Shown here in pieces: positions 7,925 through 16,731 of a stretch of 64,000 bases of DNA. Origin of the DNA: Pseudarthrobacter enclensis (GTDB taxonomy: Bacteria > Actinomycetota > Actinomycetes > Actinomycetales > Micrococcaceae); the NCBI RefSeq assembly GCF_001457025.1, contig NZ_KQ758599.1, positions 372,001 to 436,000 of the forward strand, read 5' to 3'. Within the stretch, counting starts at the first letter, position 1; every line of letters starts with the position of its first letter. A program made the translations under genes and the position numbers. The notes under the pieces are model-generated. The model was not told the DNA's origin, did not search any database, and saw only the letters and a program-made list of their open reading frames with translations.

Positions 7925-9178
7925 CTACTTTACTTTCTTTGACGTGAGCAGGTGCGCCACGGCCATCTGCAGCACGGCCAGGCCCAGCAGGAGGGCCAAC
8001 GGCAGGGTCCAGCCGCCGGTGACGCTGTGCAGCATGCCCATCCCGAACGGACCCGCCGTGGCCAGCAGGTAGCCGGTGGACTGGGCCAGCGTGGACAGTG
8101 CGGTGGTTTCCGCCGTGTCCTTTCCGCTGCGGCTGATCATCACCATGACCAGGGGGAAGATGCCGAGCCCGAAGCCCAGCAGCACTGCCGGGACCAGGGC
8201 CAGGGTGGCCGGAAGGAACAGCAGGAGCGCCACGCCGGCCACCATTGTGGCGCTGACCAGGTAGAACGCCGGCCGCAGCATGCCGGGCCTGGATCCAAGC
8301 GCGATCAGGGTAACGCCGGCCGGGACGGAGACCAGCTGCATGACTCCGAACATCAGTCCGCTGTCCGAGGCGCTGAGGCCAAGGGTGGTGAGCATGTACG
8401 GGAACCAGCTCAGGAGCGCGTACGCCAGCAGGGCCTGGAGGGTGAAGATGGCCGTGAGGAGGGCGCCCTTGCGGGTCCGCAGCAGCGGCCACGGCGGAAC
8501 CCCGGTGCCGGTGGCAGGGGCGCTGTGCCGGTGGGCGTGCAGGACCACGGGCAGGAAACCCAGCAGCGCGGCGCACGCCATGATGCCAATGGACCCCAGC
8601 GCGGCCGACGGCGATCCCAGGGCCTGCGCCAGCGGAACCACCGCCACGGACGTCAGGGTTCCGCCGGTGGTCATGGTCACCGTGTATACGGCGGTCATCA
8701 TGGAGGTCCGGGAGGCGAAGTGCTCGCGGATGAAGGACGGCATGGCCACGTTGCACACCGCGAGTCCGGACATGCCCGCCACGGTCCCCGCCACGAGCAT
8801 TCCCGTGGCGGGGATGCCCCTGAGCAGCAGCCCGCCCGCCAGCATGGCCAGGGCCAGCAGGATGGCCTTTTCCACTCCCACCCGTCCGGTCAGCCAGGAG
8901 GTGGCGGCGCCGGCCACGGCAAAGCACAGCGTGGGAATGGACGGGATGATGGCCGCCACCAGTGGGCCGTAGCCCAGCACCGCCTGGAGATCGTGCAGCA
9001 GCGCCGAGGCCCCGGTGATTCCGGCGCGCAGGTTCAGCCCGATCAGCACCAGGGCGATGACGCCGAAGACGACGGCGGCGCGCGGCCTGGCAACGGGGAC
9101 GGGGGCTCCGGCAGGGGTTGCGGCTGCGGAAGCGGGGCTGGTGGCGGGCGCTGCGGGGGAGGGCGGGGTGGCGGACAT
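7925..9178 (-). CDS. MFS exporter, CynX/NimT family
   Basis: A 417-residue major facilitator protein with 12 predicted helices after an alanine/proline-rich N-terminus. The family pattern near helix 1 is clear (GLNLRAGITGASALL), with central R/D charges in the helix 2-3 loop. The CynX/NimT group moves cyanate, nitroimidazoles and other small compounds, so the substrate is unknown. The ATG at 9178 follows a TAGGCT -10 box by 6 bases. The co-transcribed GntR regulator suggests induction by the substrate. Confidence 0.88.
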   Translation of the reverse strand: MSATPPSPAAPATSPASAAATPAGAPVPVARPRAAVVFGVIALVLIGLNLRAGITGASALLHDLQAVLGYGPLVAAIIPSIPTLCFAVAGAATSWLTGRVGVEKAILLALAMLAGGLLLRGIPATGMLVAGTVAGMSGLAVCNVAMPSFIREHFASRTSMMTAVYTVTMTTGGTLTSVAVVPLAQALGSPSAALGSIGIMACAALLGFLPVVLHAHRHSAPATGTGVPPWPLLRTRKGALLTAIFTLQALLAYALLSWFPYMLTTLGLSASDSGLMFGVMQLVSVPAGVTLIALGSRPGMLRPAFYLVSATMVAGVALLLFLPATLALVPAVLLGFGLGIFPLVMVMISRSGKDTAETTALSTLAQSTGYLLATAGPFGMGMLHSVTGGWTLPLALLLGLAVLQMAVAHLLTSKKVK

Positions 9179-9184
9179 CCTCCC

Positions 9185-9190
9185 AGCCTA
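9185..9190 (-). promoter_or_regulatory. Leaderless -10 box TAGGCT
   Basis: TAGGCT, 6 bases before the MFS ATG, abutting the operator palindrome. Confidence 0.65.
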
Positions 9191-9218
9191 AAGGTTAGAC
9201 GTTTGATGTCTAGGCTTT
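9190..9218. promoter_or_regulatory. Operator palindrome of the MFS-GntR operon
   Basis: Arms AAAGGTTAGAC and GTCTAGGCTTT (9 of 11 bases pair) surround a 7-base centre. It touches the -10 box and covers the -10/-35 spacer, an ideal place for repression by the FCD-type GntR regulator encoded at 7238. Confidence 0.7.
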
Positions 9219-9254
9219 GTGGGCAAGCTCTCCCGGCCCCGCGCGCGGGGGCAA

Positions 9255-9260
9255 TAGAAT
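9255..9260 (+). promoter_or_regulatory. Candidate -10 box TAGAAT for the CYTH-CHAD gene
   Basis: TAGAAT lies about 70 bases before the GTG start, leaving a short 5' leader with a ribosome site. No clear -35 is visible. Confidence 0.4.
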
Positions 9261-9328
9261 GCGAGCGGGAGCCCGGCTGCCGTGCCGGTCCGGCCGGGCG
9301 CCGGGCCCGGACGCGAAAGGATGGGGTT

Positions 9329-10957
9329 GTGAAGGCAGAGCAGGGACTCGAGGTCGAAAAGAAGTACGACGTCGGCAGCGACGCCAAGGTGCCGCCGCTG
9401 GATGGCCTGCCCGGTGTGGCACGGGTGGGCGAACCGCACATCGCGCACCTCGAGGCCGTCTACTTCGACACCGGCGTCCGCACGCTGCAGCGGCGCCGGA
9501 TCACCCTGCGCCGCCGGACCGGCGGGACTGACGCGGGGTGGCACCTCAAGCTGCCGCCCGAGCCAGCAGCGCCCTCCCCGGAACCAGCCGGGAGGCGTGA
9601 GCTCCATGCCCCGTTGGGCCGGCCCGACGCCGTGCCGGAGAGCCTGCTGGCCTACGTCAAGGCGTTCCTCCGCGGCGCACCGGTGCTTCCTGTGGTCCGG
9701 CTCAAGACCGAACGGACCACCTACCCGCTGTATGGCGCCGACGGCGTGCACCTGGCCGACCTGGCCGACGACAGGGTTGCCGCCGAGGTGCTGGCCGGCG
9801 GCCAGGCCCCAGGCACTCAGGATCCGGGCGCCAAGGATTCCGGCGCGGAGGGTTCGCCGCGCGCCGGCGCACCCCGTCTGCAGGAATGGCGCGAGTGGGA
9901 ACTCGAGCTGATCCACGGCGACGCAGGACTCTTTGCGCAGGCGGACCCCGTGCTGTCAGCGGCCGGAGCCACGCCCGCAGGCCACGCCTCCAAGCTGGCC
10001 AAGGCACTCGGCCCCGGAACTGCCGGGCGGCACTCCGGAAGTGGGACCGCCGGAACCCCCGCGCTGCTGGCCGGAAAGCAGGCCCCGGCCGCCGCCGTCG
10101 TGACCGTCTTCCTGGCGGCGCAGATTGACCTGCTCATGGCGCGAGACGCCGGGGTCCGGCTCGAAGAACCCGAAGCCATCCATGACATGCGCTCGGCCAC
10201 CCGGCGGATGCGCTCGGCGCTCGCTGCCTACCGCAAGCTGTACCGGGCCGTTCCCGTCCGGCGGCTCCGGGACGAGCTGAAATGGCTGGGCGGGATCCTG
10301 GGTGGACCGCGCGACGCCGAGGTGCTGCGTGGGCACCTGGCTGCCGGAATCGACGATCTGCCGGCGGGGGAAGGGCCCGAAGCTGTCCGCGACGCCGTGG
10401 ACCGGCAGGCCGGAGCGGCTTTCGACGCCGGATACAGGCTGCTGCAGGAGGCCCTGGAGTCTGAGCGCTACTTCCGGCTCCTGGACAGCCTCGAAGACTT
10501 CCGGGACAGCCCTCCGGTGCGCGGCACCGCGGTGGCGCCGGGCCGGCGGGTGGTGGCCAAGGCCGTGGACAAGGCGGCCAAGCGCCTCCGCCGCGCCCAC
10601 AGGGCGGCCGCTCACGCCCGGCGGGGGAAGGCCCATGAAACGGCCTTGCACCAGGTACGCAAGGACGCCAAACGCCTGCGGCACGTGGCCGAATCGGCCA
10701 TGGCCGTCAGCGGCAAGCGTGCCCGGAAGGTGGCCAAAGCCGCCCACCGGCAGCAGAAAATCCTGGGTGACTACCACGATGCCGTGATCGCCCGTGACCT
10801 GCTGGTGCAGTTGATGTCGGAGCCGCATCCGCCTGCTGCCACCGAGGCCTACGCTGCCCTGCTGAAGCTGCAGGATGAGCTGATGGCGGCAGGAGAGAAA
10901 AAGTACAGCAAAGCAAGGAAGAAGTCCCGGGACCTTCTGCGCCGCGGCGTCCTCTAA
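9329..10957 (+). CDS. CYTH and CHAD domain protein
   Basis: A 542-residue protein. The CYTH domain (residues about 1-235) begins with the metal/phosphate-binding ExExK motif in LEVEKKYDV and has the barrel motifs YFDTGVRTL and RRITLRRRTGG. Such domains hydrolyse or bind triphosphates. A CHAD domain (about 255-540) rich in His and Arg (IHDMRSATRRMRSAL, LHQVRKDAKRLRHVAE) follows and binds polyphosphate in characterised relatives. GTG 9329 is preceded by AAAGGA. The same frame stays open upstream to 7952, but that part is antisense to the MFS gene and is not coding. Confidence 0.92.
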   Translation: MKAEQGLEVEKKYDVGSDAKVPPLDGLPGVARVGEPHIAHLEAVYFDTGVRTLQRRRITLRRRTGGTDAGWHLKLPPEPAAPSPEPAGRRELHAPLGRPDAVPESLLAYVKAFLRGAPVLPVVRLKTERTTYPLYGADGVHLADLADDRVAAEVLAGGQAPGTQDPGAKDSGAEGSPRAGAPRLQEWREWELELIHGDAGLFAQADPVLSAAGATPAGHASKLAKALGPGTAGRHSGSGTAGTPALLAGKQAPAAAVVTVFLAAQIDLLMARDAGVRLEEPEAIHDMRSATRRMRSALAAYRKLYRAVPVRRLRDELKWLGGILGGPRDAEVLRGHLAAGIDDLPAGEGPEAVRDAVDRQAGAAFDAGYRLLQEALESERYFRLLDSLEDFRDSPPVRGTAVAPGRRVVAKAVDKAAKRLRRAHRAAAHARRGKAHETALHQVRKDAKRLRHVAESAMAVSGKRARKVAKAAHRQQKILGDYHDAVIARDLLVQLMSEPHPPAATEAYAALLKLQDELMAAGEKKYSKARKKSRDLLRRGVL

Positions 10958-10960
10958 CCC

Positions 10961-11031
10961 CCCCGGTTGCGCTATCAGATCGGGTCCCTAAAACCCTGTG
11001 TTAGGGACCCGATCTGATAGGGCAACTGGGG
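10961..11031. repeat. Long intergenic hairpin (31-bp arms)
   Basis: Two arms of 31 bases (10961-10991 and 11001-11031), with about two imperfect pairs, flank a 9-base loop between the convergent CYTH-CHAD and map genes. The core is TATCAGATCGGGTCCCTAA and its complement. It is longer than a terminator needs and has no T tract, so it may be a member of a dispersed palindrome family as well as a terminator. Confidence 0.8.
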
Positions 11032-11032
11032 A

Positions 11033-11815
11033 TTAGAGGAGCCGTCCGGTGGGCAGGGTCATGATCTCCGCGCCGTCCGCCGTGATGGCCACCGTGTGTT
11101 CGGTGTGCGCCGTGCGGCACCCGGTGGCGCTGCGCAGCGTCCACCCGTCATCGTCCGTGACGAGTTCCGCGGTGTCCGCCATGACCCAGGGTTCAAGGGC
11201 CAGCATCAGGCCGGGCCGGAGCTTGAAACCGCGGCCGGGCCGGCCCATATTGGGCACATGCGGGTCCTGGTGCATGGTGGAGCCGATGCCGTGGCCGCCG
11301 AACTGCCTGTTGATGGGGTAGCCGGCATCGGTGAGGACGCGGCCGATCGCGTAGGAAACGTCGCCGATTTTGGCATTCGGCCCCGCGGTGGCGATGCCGG
11401 CGGCCAGGGCCCGCTCGGTGGCCTCGATCATGGCCACGCTGTCAACCGGCTGCGACCCGCCCACCAGGAAACTGATGGCGGCGTCCGCGGCAATCCCGTC
11501 CTTGACGACGGCGAGGTCCAGGGTCAGCAGGTCCCCGTCGGCCAGGGCGTAGTCGTGGGGGAGTCCGTGCAGCACGGCGTCGTTGACACCGGTGCACACA
11601 TAGTGGCCGAAAGGGCCCCGGCCGAACGAGGGTGCGTAGTCCACGTAGCAGGATTCGGCTCCGGCGCCGGCGATCATCTCAGCCGTCCAGCGGTCGATGT
11701 CCAGCAGGTTGGTTCCCACGGCTGTACGGCTTTTCAGCGTCTGCAGGATGTCGGCCACCAGCGCTCCGGTGACCCGTGCCTTGGCGATCTCGGCGGCATT
11801 GAGAATCTCGATCAT
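11033..11815 (-). CDS. map: Type I methionine aminopeptidase
   Basis: Removes the N-terminal methionine from new proteins in the cytosol. 260 residues. Metal ligands are visible in order: D and D in DLLTLDLAVVKDGIAADAA, H in GGHGIGSTMHQDPHVPN, E in LALEPW and E in HTEHTVAI; the catalytic His is in FGHYVCTGVND. ATG 11815 has GGAAAGGG upstream. It is divergent from an XRE regulator with a palindrome between them, so it is probably a regulated second map gene rather than the housekeeping copy (inference). Confidence 0.93.
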   Translation of the reverse strand: MIEILNAAEIAKARVTGALVADILQTLKSRTAVGTNLLDIDRWTAEMIAGAGAESCYVDYAPSFGRGPFGHYVCTGVNDAVLHGLPHDYALADGDLLTLDLAVVKDGIAADAAISFLVGGSQPVDSVAMIEATERALAAGIATAGPNAKIGDVSYAIGRVLTDAGYPINRQFGGHGIGSTMHQDPHVPNMGRPGRGFKLRPGLMLALEPWVMADTAELVTDDDGWTLRSATGCRTAHTEHTVAITADGAEIMTLPTGRLL

Positions 11816-11888
11816 GCTGGTGCCCTTTCCACTGCTGTGCGCCCCTGATGTCCACCGGTACTGTTCCAGGCCGGCCGCCGGTGCACCC

Positions 11889-11912
11889 AATAACTATACC
11901 GGTATTATTATT
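11889..11912. promoter_or_regulatory. AT-rich palindrome in the map/XRE divergent promoter
   Basis: AATAACTAT-ACCGGT-ATTATTATT: 24 bases, centred on ACCGGT, with 7 of 9 outer pairs matching. It overlaps the -10 box of the regulator gene and lies about 75 bases before map. It is a likely operator for the adjacent XRE protein. Confidence 0.6.
11906..11911 (+). promoter_or_regulatory. Leaderless -10 box TATTAT
   Basis: TATTAT lies 6 bases before the XRE gene ATG, inside the palindrome, so the regulator probably represses itself. Confidence 0.5.
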
Positions 11913-11917
11913 GGAGC

Positions 11918-12229
11918 ATGGTCAGACTGCCGCTCACCCCCGAAGAAGTCGAACGCGGACAACGCCTCGGCGCGCTGCTGCGGCGTGCCCGGGGGGACCG
12001 GTCCATCCTCGAAACCGCGCTCGACGCCGTGGTGTCGCCGGAAACACTGCGGAAAATAGAGTCCGGAAGGGTGGCCACCCCGGCGTTCTCCACGATTGCC
12101 GCCATTGCCGGTGTCCTGGGGCTGTCGCTGGACGCCGTGTGGGCCGAGATCAGCCAAGCGGCGCCGCATCCGGGCGCAAGCGGACGCTCAAGTCCCGGAA
12201 TCGCCGCTCCCGAACGGCTGGCGTCCTAG
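11918..12229 (+). CDS. XRE family helix-turn-helix regulator
   Basis: 103 residues. A single HTH domain fills residues about 8-80 (RLGALLRRARG, VSPETLRKIESGRVATPAFSTIAAIAGVLGLSLDAVW), followed by a short disordered tail. No effector domain is present. It starts at an ATG 6 bases after a -10 box. Its stop codon overlaps the convergent PucR stop in a shared CTAG. It probably controls itself and the divergent map gene. Confidence 0.85.
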   Translation: MVRLPLTPEEVERGQRLGALLRRARGDRSILETALDAVVSPETLRKIESGRVATPAFSTIAAIAGVLGLSLDAVWAEISQAAPHPGASGRSSPGIAAPERLAS

Positions 12230-13677
12230 CTCCGGCGGCCGCTGTTCCCCTGCCGCGCGGACAGGCGGGCCACTGCCAGCGCCAGCCACAGCTGGACCCT
12301 GTCCGGCGTGACGGCGGGGTCGTAGCCCGTCAGCTCGGTGATCTGGGCGAGGCGGTAGCGGACCGTGTTGCGGTGCAGGGTCAGCTGTTCGGCCACGGCG
12401 GCCACTGAACCGTTGTTGTTGAGGTAGCTTTCCAGCGTGGCCATCAGCTCGGCCCCGTGTGCAGCGTCGAACGCCCTCAGCGGGTTGAGCGACTCGTTGG
12501 CCATGTCCGCCAGCGGAACATCCTCGCTGGCCAGCAGCAAAGAAGTCAGGCTCAGCCGCTCCGGCTCGTTGACCGGCAGCCCGTGGCCGGCCGCGTCCCG
12601 GGCTTCGAAGTAGCTCCAGCGCAGCCCGTTCGGCTTGGTATAGGCGCCGCCGATGCCGATCGTGGCATGGATCCCGGCCTCGGCCAGGTGGTCGCTGAGC
12701 GTGCGGGCCAATGCCGGCGCCGCGCCGCCGTCGTCATTGATGACCAGGACCAGGTCCTTGCCCACGACTGCGGCCACCCCGTCTTCCAGCCCGCGCGGCA
12801 CCGAGGTGCTTCCCAGCGCTTTGTGGTGAGCGGGGGAGACAGCCAGGAGCACCACGTTCTTCCGGGTGCTGTTGACCCCCACGCCGGCGAGCCGGCGCTG
12901 GGCCTCGCTGGTTTCCAGCGCTCCGTGGATGACGTCCTCCAGGACCTGGCCGCACAGCGCCCGCTGGGCCTGCCGCTGCTTGACCATGTTGTTCAGCTCC
13001 ACGCTGATGAGGTTCTGGGCGTAGCCAATGATGCCCGTGTCCTCGAACGGCTGGCGCACCCACAGGGTGCAGGCGTCCCGGCGGCCGGTGGGGATGGGGT
13101 AGGAGGACCAGGAATCCGCCGCCGGGTTGGCGGCGCTGCTGTTGTACAGCTGGGCCGTGAACTGGGTCAGGGCGATGTCCGTCCGCAGCATGCTGCCCAG
13201 CTGCTTCAGCAGCTCGGCCAGCCCGCCGCCGGTCAGCAGCGCCCGGGCCAGGACCTGGTGCCCGGCAATCAGCCGCTCGAGCTTGGAGTAGTGATCCGCG
13301 GACTGGGCGTCCGCCACCAGCTTGGTGATGGCAATGAACGGCGTCTCGTAGGGCACCTCCACCACCGGCAGGCCCCACCGGTTTGCTTCCGCCAGCAGCG
13401 CCGGCGGGACCGCGTCATGGGAGAGGCCCACCCCGAAGCCGATGCCCACCGCCCCGGCCCGCTGGACCTGCCGGACGAAGCGCCGCTGTTCCGGGGCCGA
13501 CTTGAGCCGCAGGCCGGTGGTGAGGATCAGCTCCCCGCCGTTGAGGAACCGCTGCGGATCCTCCAGTTCGGTCACCGCCACCCAGTTGATGTCCTGGTGC
13601 CAGGTGGTCTCCGCCACCCCCGCCTTGGACAGCTTCAGGGAGTTCACGCCCAGCAGGGCAGCGAGGGAAATGGCCAT
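12226..13677 (-). CDS. PucR family transcription regulator
   Basis: 483 residues. The N-terminal PucR sensor region (about 1-130) includes LILTTGLRL, followed by a middle GGDEF-like domain of this family (about 270-400). At the C-terminus is the PucR helix-turn-helix (LTLHRNTVRYRLAQITELTGYDP). It is divergent from the aminobutyraldehyde dehydrogenase-GABA transaminase operon, so it most likely activates GABA/polyamine use; relatives control purine, proline and GABA catabolism. The ATG follows a TATCCT -10 box by 6 bases. Confidence 0.9.
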   Translation of the reverse strand: MAISLAALLGVNSLKLSKAGVAETTWHQDINWVAVTELEDPQRFLNGGELILTTGLRLKSAPEQRRFVRQVQRAGAVGIGFGVGLSHDAVPPALLAEANRWGLPVVEVPYETPFIAITKLVADAQSADHYSKLERLIAGHQVLARALLTGGGLAELLKQLGSMLRTDIALTQFTAQLYNSSAANPAADSWSSYPIPTGRRDACTLWVRQPFEDTGIIGYAQNLISVELNNMVKQRQAQRALCGQVLEDVIHGALETSEAQRRLAGVGVNSTRKNVVLLAVSPAHHKALGSTSVPRGLEDGVAAVVGKDLVLVINDDGGAAPALARTLSDHLAEAGIHATIGIGGAYTKPNGLRWSYFEARDAAGHGLPVNEPERLSLTSLLLASEDVPLADMANESLNPLRAFDAAHGAELMATLESYLNNNGSVAAVAEQLTLHRNTVRYRLAQITELTGYDPAVTPDRVQLWLALAVARLSARQGNSGRRS

Positions 13678-13683
13678 GGGACA

Positions 13684-13689
13684 AGGATA
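13684..13689 (-). promoter_or_regulatory. Leaderless -10 box TATCCT
   Basis: TATCCT on the minus strand, 6 bases before the PucR gene ATG. Confidence 0.6.
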
Positions 13690-13744
13690 CGGGCATGCTG
13701 GACAAGCGCACTAAGTTCCGGCGGGAAGGGTGTGCAGGTGGCTA

Positions 13745-13773
13745 TTCACTCAGTGTGGGGGCTGTCATAGGCT
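13745..13773 (+). promoter_or_regulatory. Candidate promoter of the GABA operon
   Basis: TTCACT (13745-13750), a 17-base spacer and TAGGCT (13768-13773). Transcription would start about 65 bases before the GTG of the dehydrogenase gene. Confidence 0.5.
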
Positions 13774-13845
13774 CAAGGCAGTTCCATCCATCCTCCCTGA
13801 GTTCCCCAGGGCACAGATGGCCCCTAAGGAAAGAGGTTGCACACC

Positions 13846-15276
13846 GTGGTCCAAACCTTGCAGAACTTCATCAACGGGAAGTTCGTTACGCCCGCCGGCA
13901 CCAGCCTGCTCGATGTCGTCAACCCCACCAACGGGGACGTGGTGGCGCAGTCGCCCATCTCGGTGCAGGCGGATGTTGATGCCGCCATGGCCGCGGCCGC
14001 GGAGGCGTTCAAGAGCTGGAAGCACGTCACCCCCGGCCAACGGCAGCTGATGCTGCTCAAGCTCGCCGACGCCATCGAGGCCAACAGCGACGAGCTCGTG
14101 GAAGCCCAGCACCGCAACACGGGCCAGGTCCGGTCCCTGATCGCTTCCGAAGAGGTGGCCGCGGGCGCTGACCAGCTGCGCTTCTTCGCCGGTGCCGCAC
14201 GCATCCTGGAAGGCAAGTCCGCCGGCGAATACTTCGAGGGCCACACCTCCTACGTGCGCCGCGAACCGATCGGCGTGGTGGCCCAGGTTGCCCCCTGGAA
14301 CTACCCCTTCCTGATGGCCATCTGGAAGATCGGCCCGGCACTGGCTGCCGGCAACACCGTGGTCCTCAAGCCCTCCGACACCACCCCCGAGTCCACGCTG
14401 GTGCTGGCCCGCCTGGCCGGCGACATCCTGCCCGCCGGCGTCCTGAACGTGGTGCTCGGCACCGGCGAAACCGGTGCCATGATGGTTGAACACAAGGTCC
14501 CCGGCCTGGTATCCATCACCGGCTCCGTCCGCGCCGGCATCGCCGTCGCCTCCGGCGCGGCGAAAGGCCTCAAACGCGCCCACCTGGAACTCGGCGGCAA
14601 GGCCCCCGCCATCGTCTTCAAGGACGCGGACATCAAGAAGAGCGCCGCGGCCATTGCCGAGTTCGCCTTCTTCAACGCCGGCCAGGACTGCACTGCCATC
14701 ACCCGCGTGCTGGTGGAGGATTCGGTGCACGACGACGTCGTGGCCGCCATGGTGGAACACACGCGCACCCTGCACACGGGCTCGCAGAACGACGAAGACA
14801 ACTACTTCGGCCCGCTGAACAACGTCAACCACTTCAACGCCGTGACCTCTGTGGTGGAAAACCTCCCGGCGAACTGCCGGATCGAAACCGGCGGGCACCG
14901 GGCAGGGGAGAAGGGCTACTTCTTCGAACCCACCATCATCACCGGCGCCAAGCAGACAGACGACGTGGTGCAGAAGGAAACCTTCGGCCCCGTCATCACG
15001 GTCCAGAAGTTCAGCACCGAGGAAGAAGCCGTGGAGCTGGCCAACGGTGTTGAGTACGCCCTGGCCTCCAGCGTCTGGACCACCAACCACGGCACCGCCA
15101 TGCGGCTCAGCCGCGACCTGGACTTCGGCGCCGTGTGGATCAATACCCACATCCTCCTCACCGCCGAGATGCCGCACGGCGGTTTCAAGCAGTCCGGCTA
15201 CGGCAAGGACCTGTCCATGTACGGCGTGGAGGACTACACCCGCATCAAGCACGTCATGTCCGCCCTCGACGCCTGA
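13846..15276 (+). CDS. patD: Gamma-aminobutyraldehyde dehydrogenase
   Basis: Oxidises 4-aminobutanal (from putrescine) to GABA with NAD+. 476 residues, the usual ALDH size. Visible are the Rossmann-region PWNYPFLMAIWKIGPALAAGNT, the catalytic Glu in LELGGKAPAIVF and the catalytic Cys in NAGQDCTAITR. This NAGQDCT form is typical of the YdcW/PatD group. GTG 13846 was chosen because AAGGAAAGAGG lies 9 bases before it; an in-frame TTG at 13837 is too close. It is followed 30 bases later by GABA transaminase, giving a putrescine-to-succinate-semialdehyde route. Confidence 0.88.
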   Translation: MVQTLQNFINGKFVTPAGTSLLDVVNPTNGDVVAQSPISVQADVDAAMAAAAEAFKSWKHVTPGQRQLMLLKLADAIEANSDELVEAQHRNTGQVRSLIASEEVAAGADQLRFFAGAARILEGKSAGEYFEGHTSYVRREPIGVVAQVAPWNYPFLMAIWKIGPALAAGNTVVLKPSDTTPESTLVLARLAGDILPAGVLNVVLGTGETGAMMVEHKVPGLVSITGSVRAGIAVASGAAKGLKRAHLELGGKAPAIVFKDADIKKSAAAIAEFAFFNAGQDCTAITRVLVEDSVHDDVVAAMVEHTRTLHTGSQNDEDNYFGPLNNVNHFNAVTSVVENLPANCRIETGGHRAGEKGYFFEPTIITGAKQTDDVVQKETFGPVITVQKFSTEEEAVELANGVEYALASSVWTTNHGTAMRLSRDLDFGAVWINTHILLTAEMPHGGFKQSGYGKDLSMYGVEDYTRIKHVMSALDA

Positions 15277-15306
15277 TTTTCGACCACGAGCACTGAAAGA
15301 ATCACC

Positions 15307-16677
15307 ATGACCACCACCGCATCAGACATCACGTTCCGCCTCGAGCAGAAGCGCAACGTCCAGGCCGACTTCCCGGGCCCCAAGTCCGTGGCACTGACCG
15401 AGCGCCGCAAGTCCGTGGTGGCTGCCGGCGTCGCCTCCAGCGTCCCCGTGTACGTTGCGGACGCCGACGGCGGCATCATCCATGACGTCGACGGCAACTC
15501 CTTCATCGACCTCGGCTCGGGCATCGCCGTGACCAGCGTGGGCGCTTCCGACCCCGCCGTCGTCGGTGCCGTGAAGGAAGCCGTGGAGCACTTCACCCAC
15601 ACCTGCTTCATGGTCACGCCCTACGAAGGCTACGTGGCGGTCGCCGAGCAGCTGAACCGCCTTACCCCGGGCGACCACGAGAAGCGCACCGTCCTCTTCA
15701 ACTCCGGCGCCGAGGCCGTGGAAAACGCCGTCAAGGTTGCCCGCCTGGCCACCGGCCGCGACGCGGTGGTCGCCTTCGACCACGCCTACCACGGCCGCAC
15801 CAACCTGACCATGGCGCTGACCGCCAAGGCCATGCCCTACAAGACCAACTTCGGCCCGTTCGCGCCCGAGGTCTACCGGATGCCCATGAGCTACCCGTAC
15901 CGCGAGGAGAACCCCGCCATCACGGGTGCCGAGGCCGCCAAGCGTGCCATCACCATGATCGAAAAGCAGATCGGCGGCGACCAGGTTGCCGCCATCATCA
16001 TCGAGCCCATCCAGGGCGAGGGCGGCTTCATCGTCCCGGCCGAGGGCTTCCTGCCGGCGCTGGCCGCCTGGGCCAAGGACAAGGGCATCGTCTTCATCGC
16101 CGACGAAGTGCAGTCCGGCTTCTGCCGCACGGGTGAATGGTTCGCCGTCAACCACGAGGGCGTCATCCCGGACATCATGACCATGGCCAAGGGCATCGCC
16201 GGCGGCATGCCGCTCTCCGCCATCACCGGCCGCGCCGATCTGCTCGACGCCGTCCACCCCGGCGGCCTCGGCGGCACCTACGGCGGCAACCCCGTGGCCT
16301 GCGCCGCGGCCCTGGCGTCCATCGGGTCCATGGAGGAGTACAACCTCAACGCCCGTGCCAAGCACATCGAGGAACTGGCCACCACGCGGTTGCGCGCCCT
16401 GCAGGAGGAACTCGCCGCGGCAGGCAACGCCGTCATCGGCGACGTCCGCGGCCGCGGCGCCATGCTGGCCATCGAACTGGTCCAGGCCGGCTCCAAGGAA
16501 CCCAACCCGGAACTGACCAAGGCCGTCGCTGCCGCCTGCCTCAAGGAGGGCGTCATCATCCTCACCTGCGGCACCTACGGAAACGTCATCCGCCTTCTCC
16601 CGCCGCTGGTCATCACGGACGACCTGCTGGCAGACGGACTGGAGGTCCTGGCCGCAGCCATCAAGGCCAACGCCTAG
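15307..16677 (+). CDS. gabT: 4-aminobutyrate--2-oxoglutarate transaminase
   Basis: A PLP enzyme that converts GABA and 2-oxoglutarate to succinate semialdehyde and glutamate. 456 residues. It shows the class III aminotransferase pattern: NSGAEAVENAVKVAR, the AFDHAYHGRTNL loop, IIEPIQGEGG, the PLP-stacking aspartate in FIADEVQSGFCRTG, and the Schiff-base lysine in TMAKGIAGGMPLSA. It is transcribed with the upstream dehydrogenase and ends at a strong hairpin. Confidence 0.95.
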   Translation: MTTTASDITFRLEQKRNVQADFPGPKSVALTERRKSVVAAGVASSVPVYVADADGGIIHDVDGNSFIDLGSGIAVTSVGASDPAVVGAVKEAVEHFTHTCFMVTPYEGYVAVAEQLNRLTPGDHEKRTVLFNSGAEAVENAVKVARLATGRDAVVAFDHAYHGRTNLTMALTAKAMPYKTNFGPFAPEVYRMPMSYPYREENPAITGAEAAKRAITMIEKQIGGDQVAAIIIEPIQGEGGFIVPAEGFLPALAAWAKDKGIVFIADEVQSGFCRTGEWFAVNHEGVIPDIMTMAKGIAGGMPLSAITGRADLLDAVHPGGLGGTYGGNPVACAAALASIGSMEEYNLNARAKHIEELATTRLRALQEELAAAGNAVIGDVRGRGAMLAIELVQAGSKEPNPELTKAVAAACLKEGVIILTCGTYGNVIRLLPPLVITDDLLADGLEVLAAAIKANA

Positions 16678-16696
16678 GAACCACCGCTTCCACGCC

Positions 16697-16731
16697 AAGG
16701 CAGCATCCCCGCACCGCGGGGGTGCTGCCTT
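16697..16731 (+). terminator. Terminator after gabT
   Basis: 16-bp arms (AAGGCAGCATCCCCGC and its complement, one wobble) with a 3-base loop, 20 bases after the gabT stop. Confidence 0.85.

Noticed and set aside
7952..9328. Continuous frame upstream of the CYTH-CHAD gene, giving a 1001-residue ORF
   Set aside because: It is antisense to the MFS gene, His/Gly/Gln-rich and without a domain. GTG 9329 has a good ribosome site.
12226..12229. CTAG shared by the stops of the XRE and PucR genes
   Set aside because: A simple consequence of convergent TAG stops. No function is implied.
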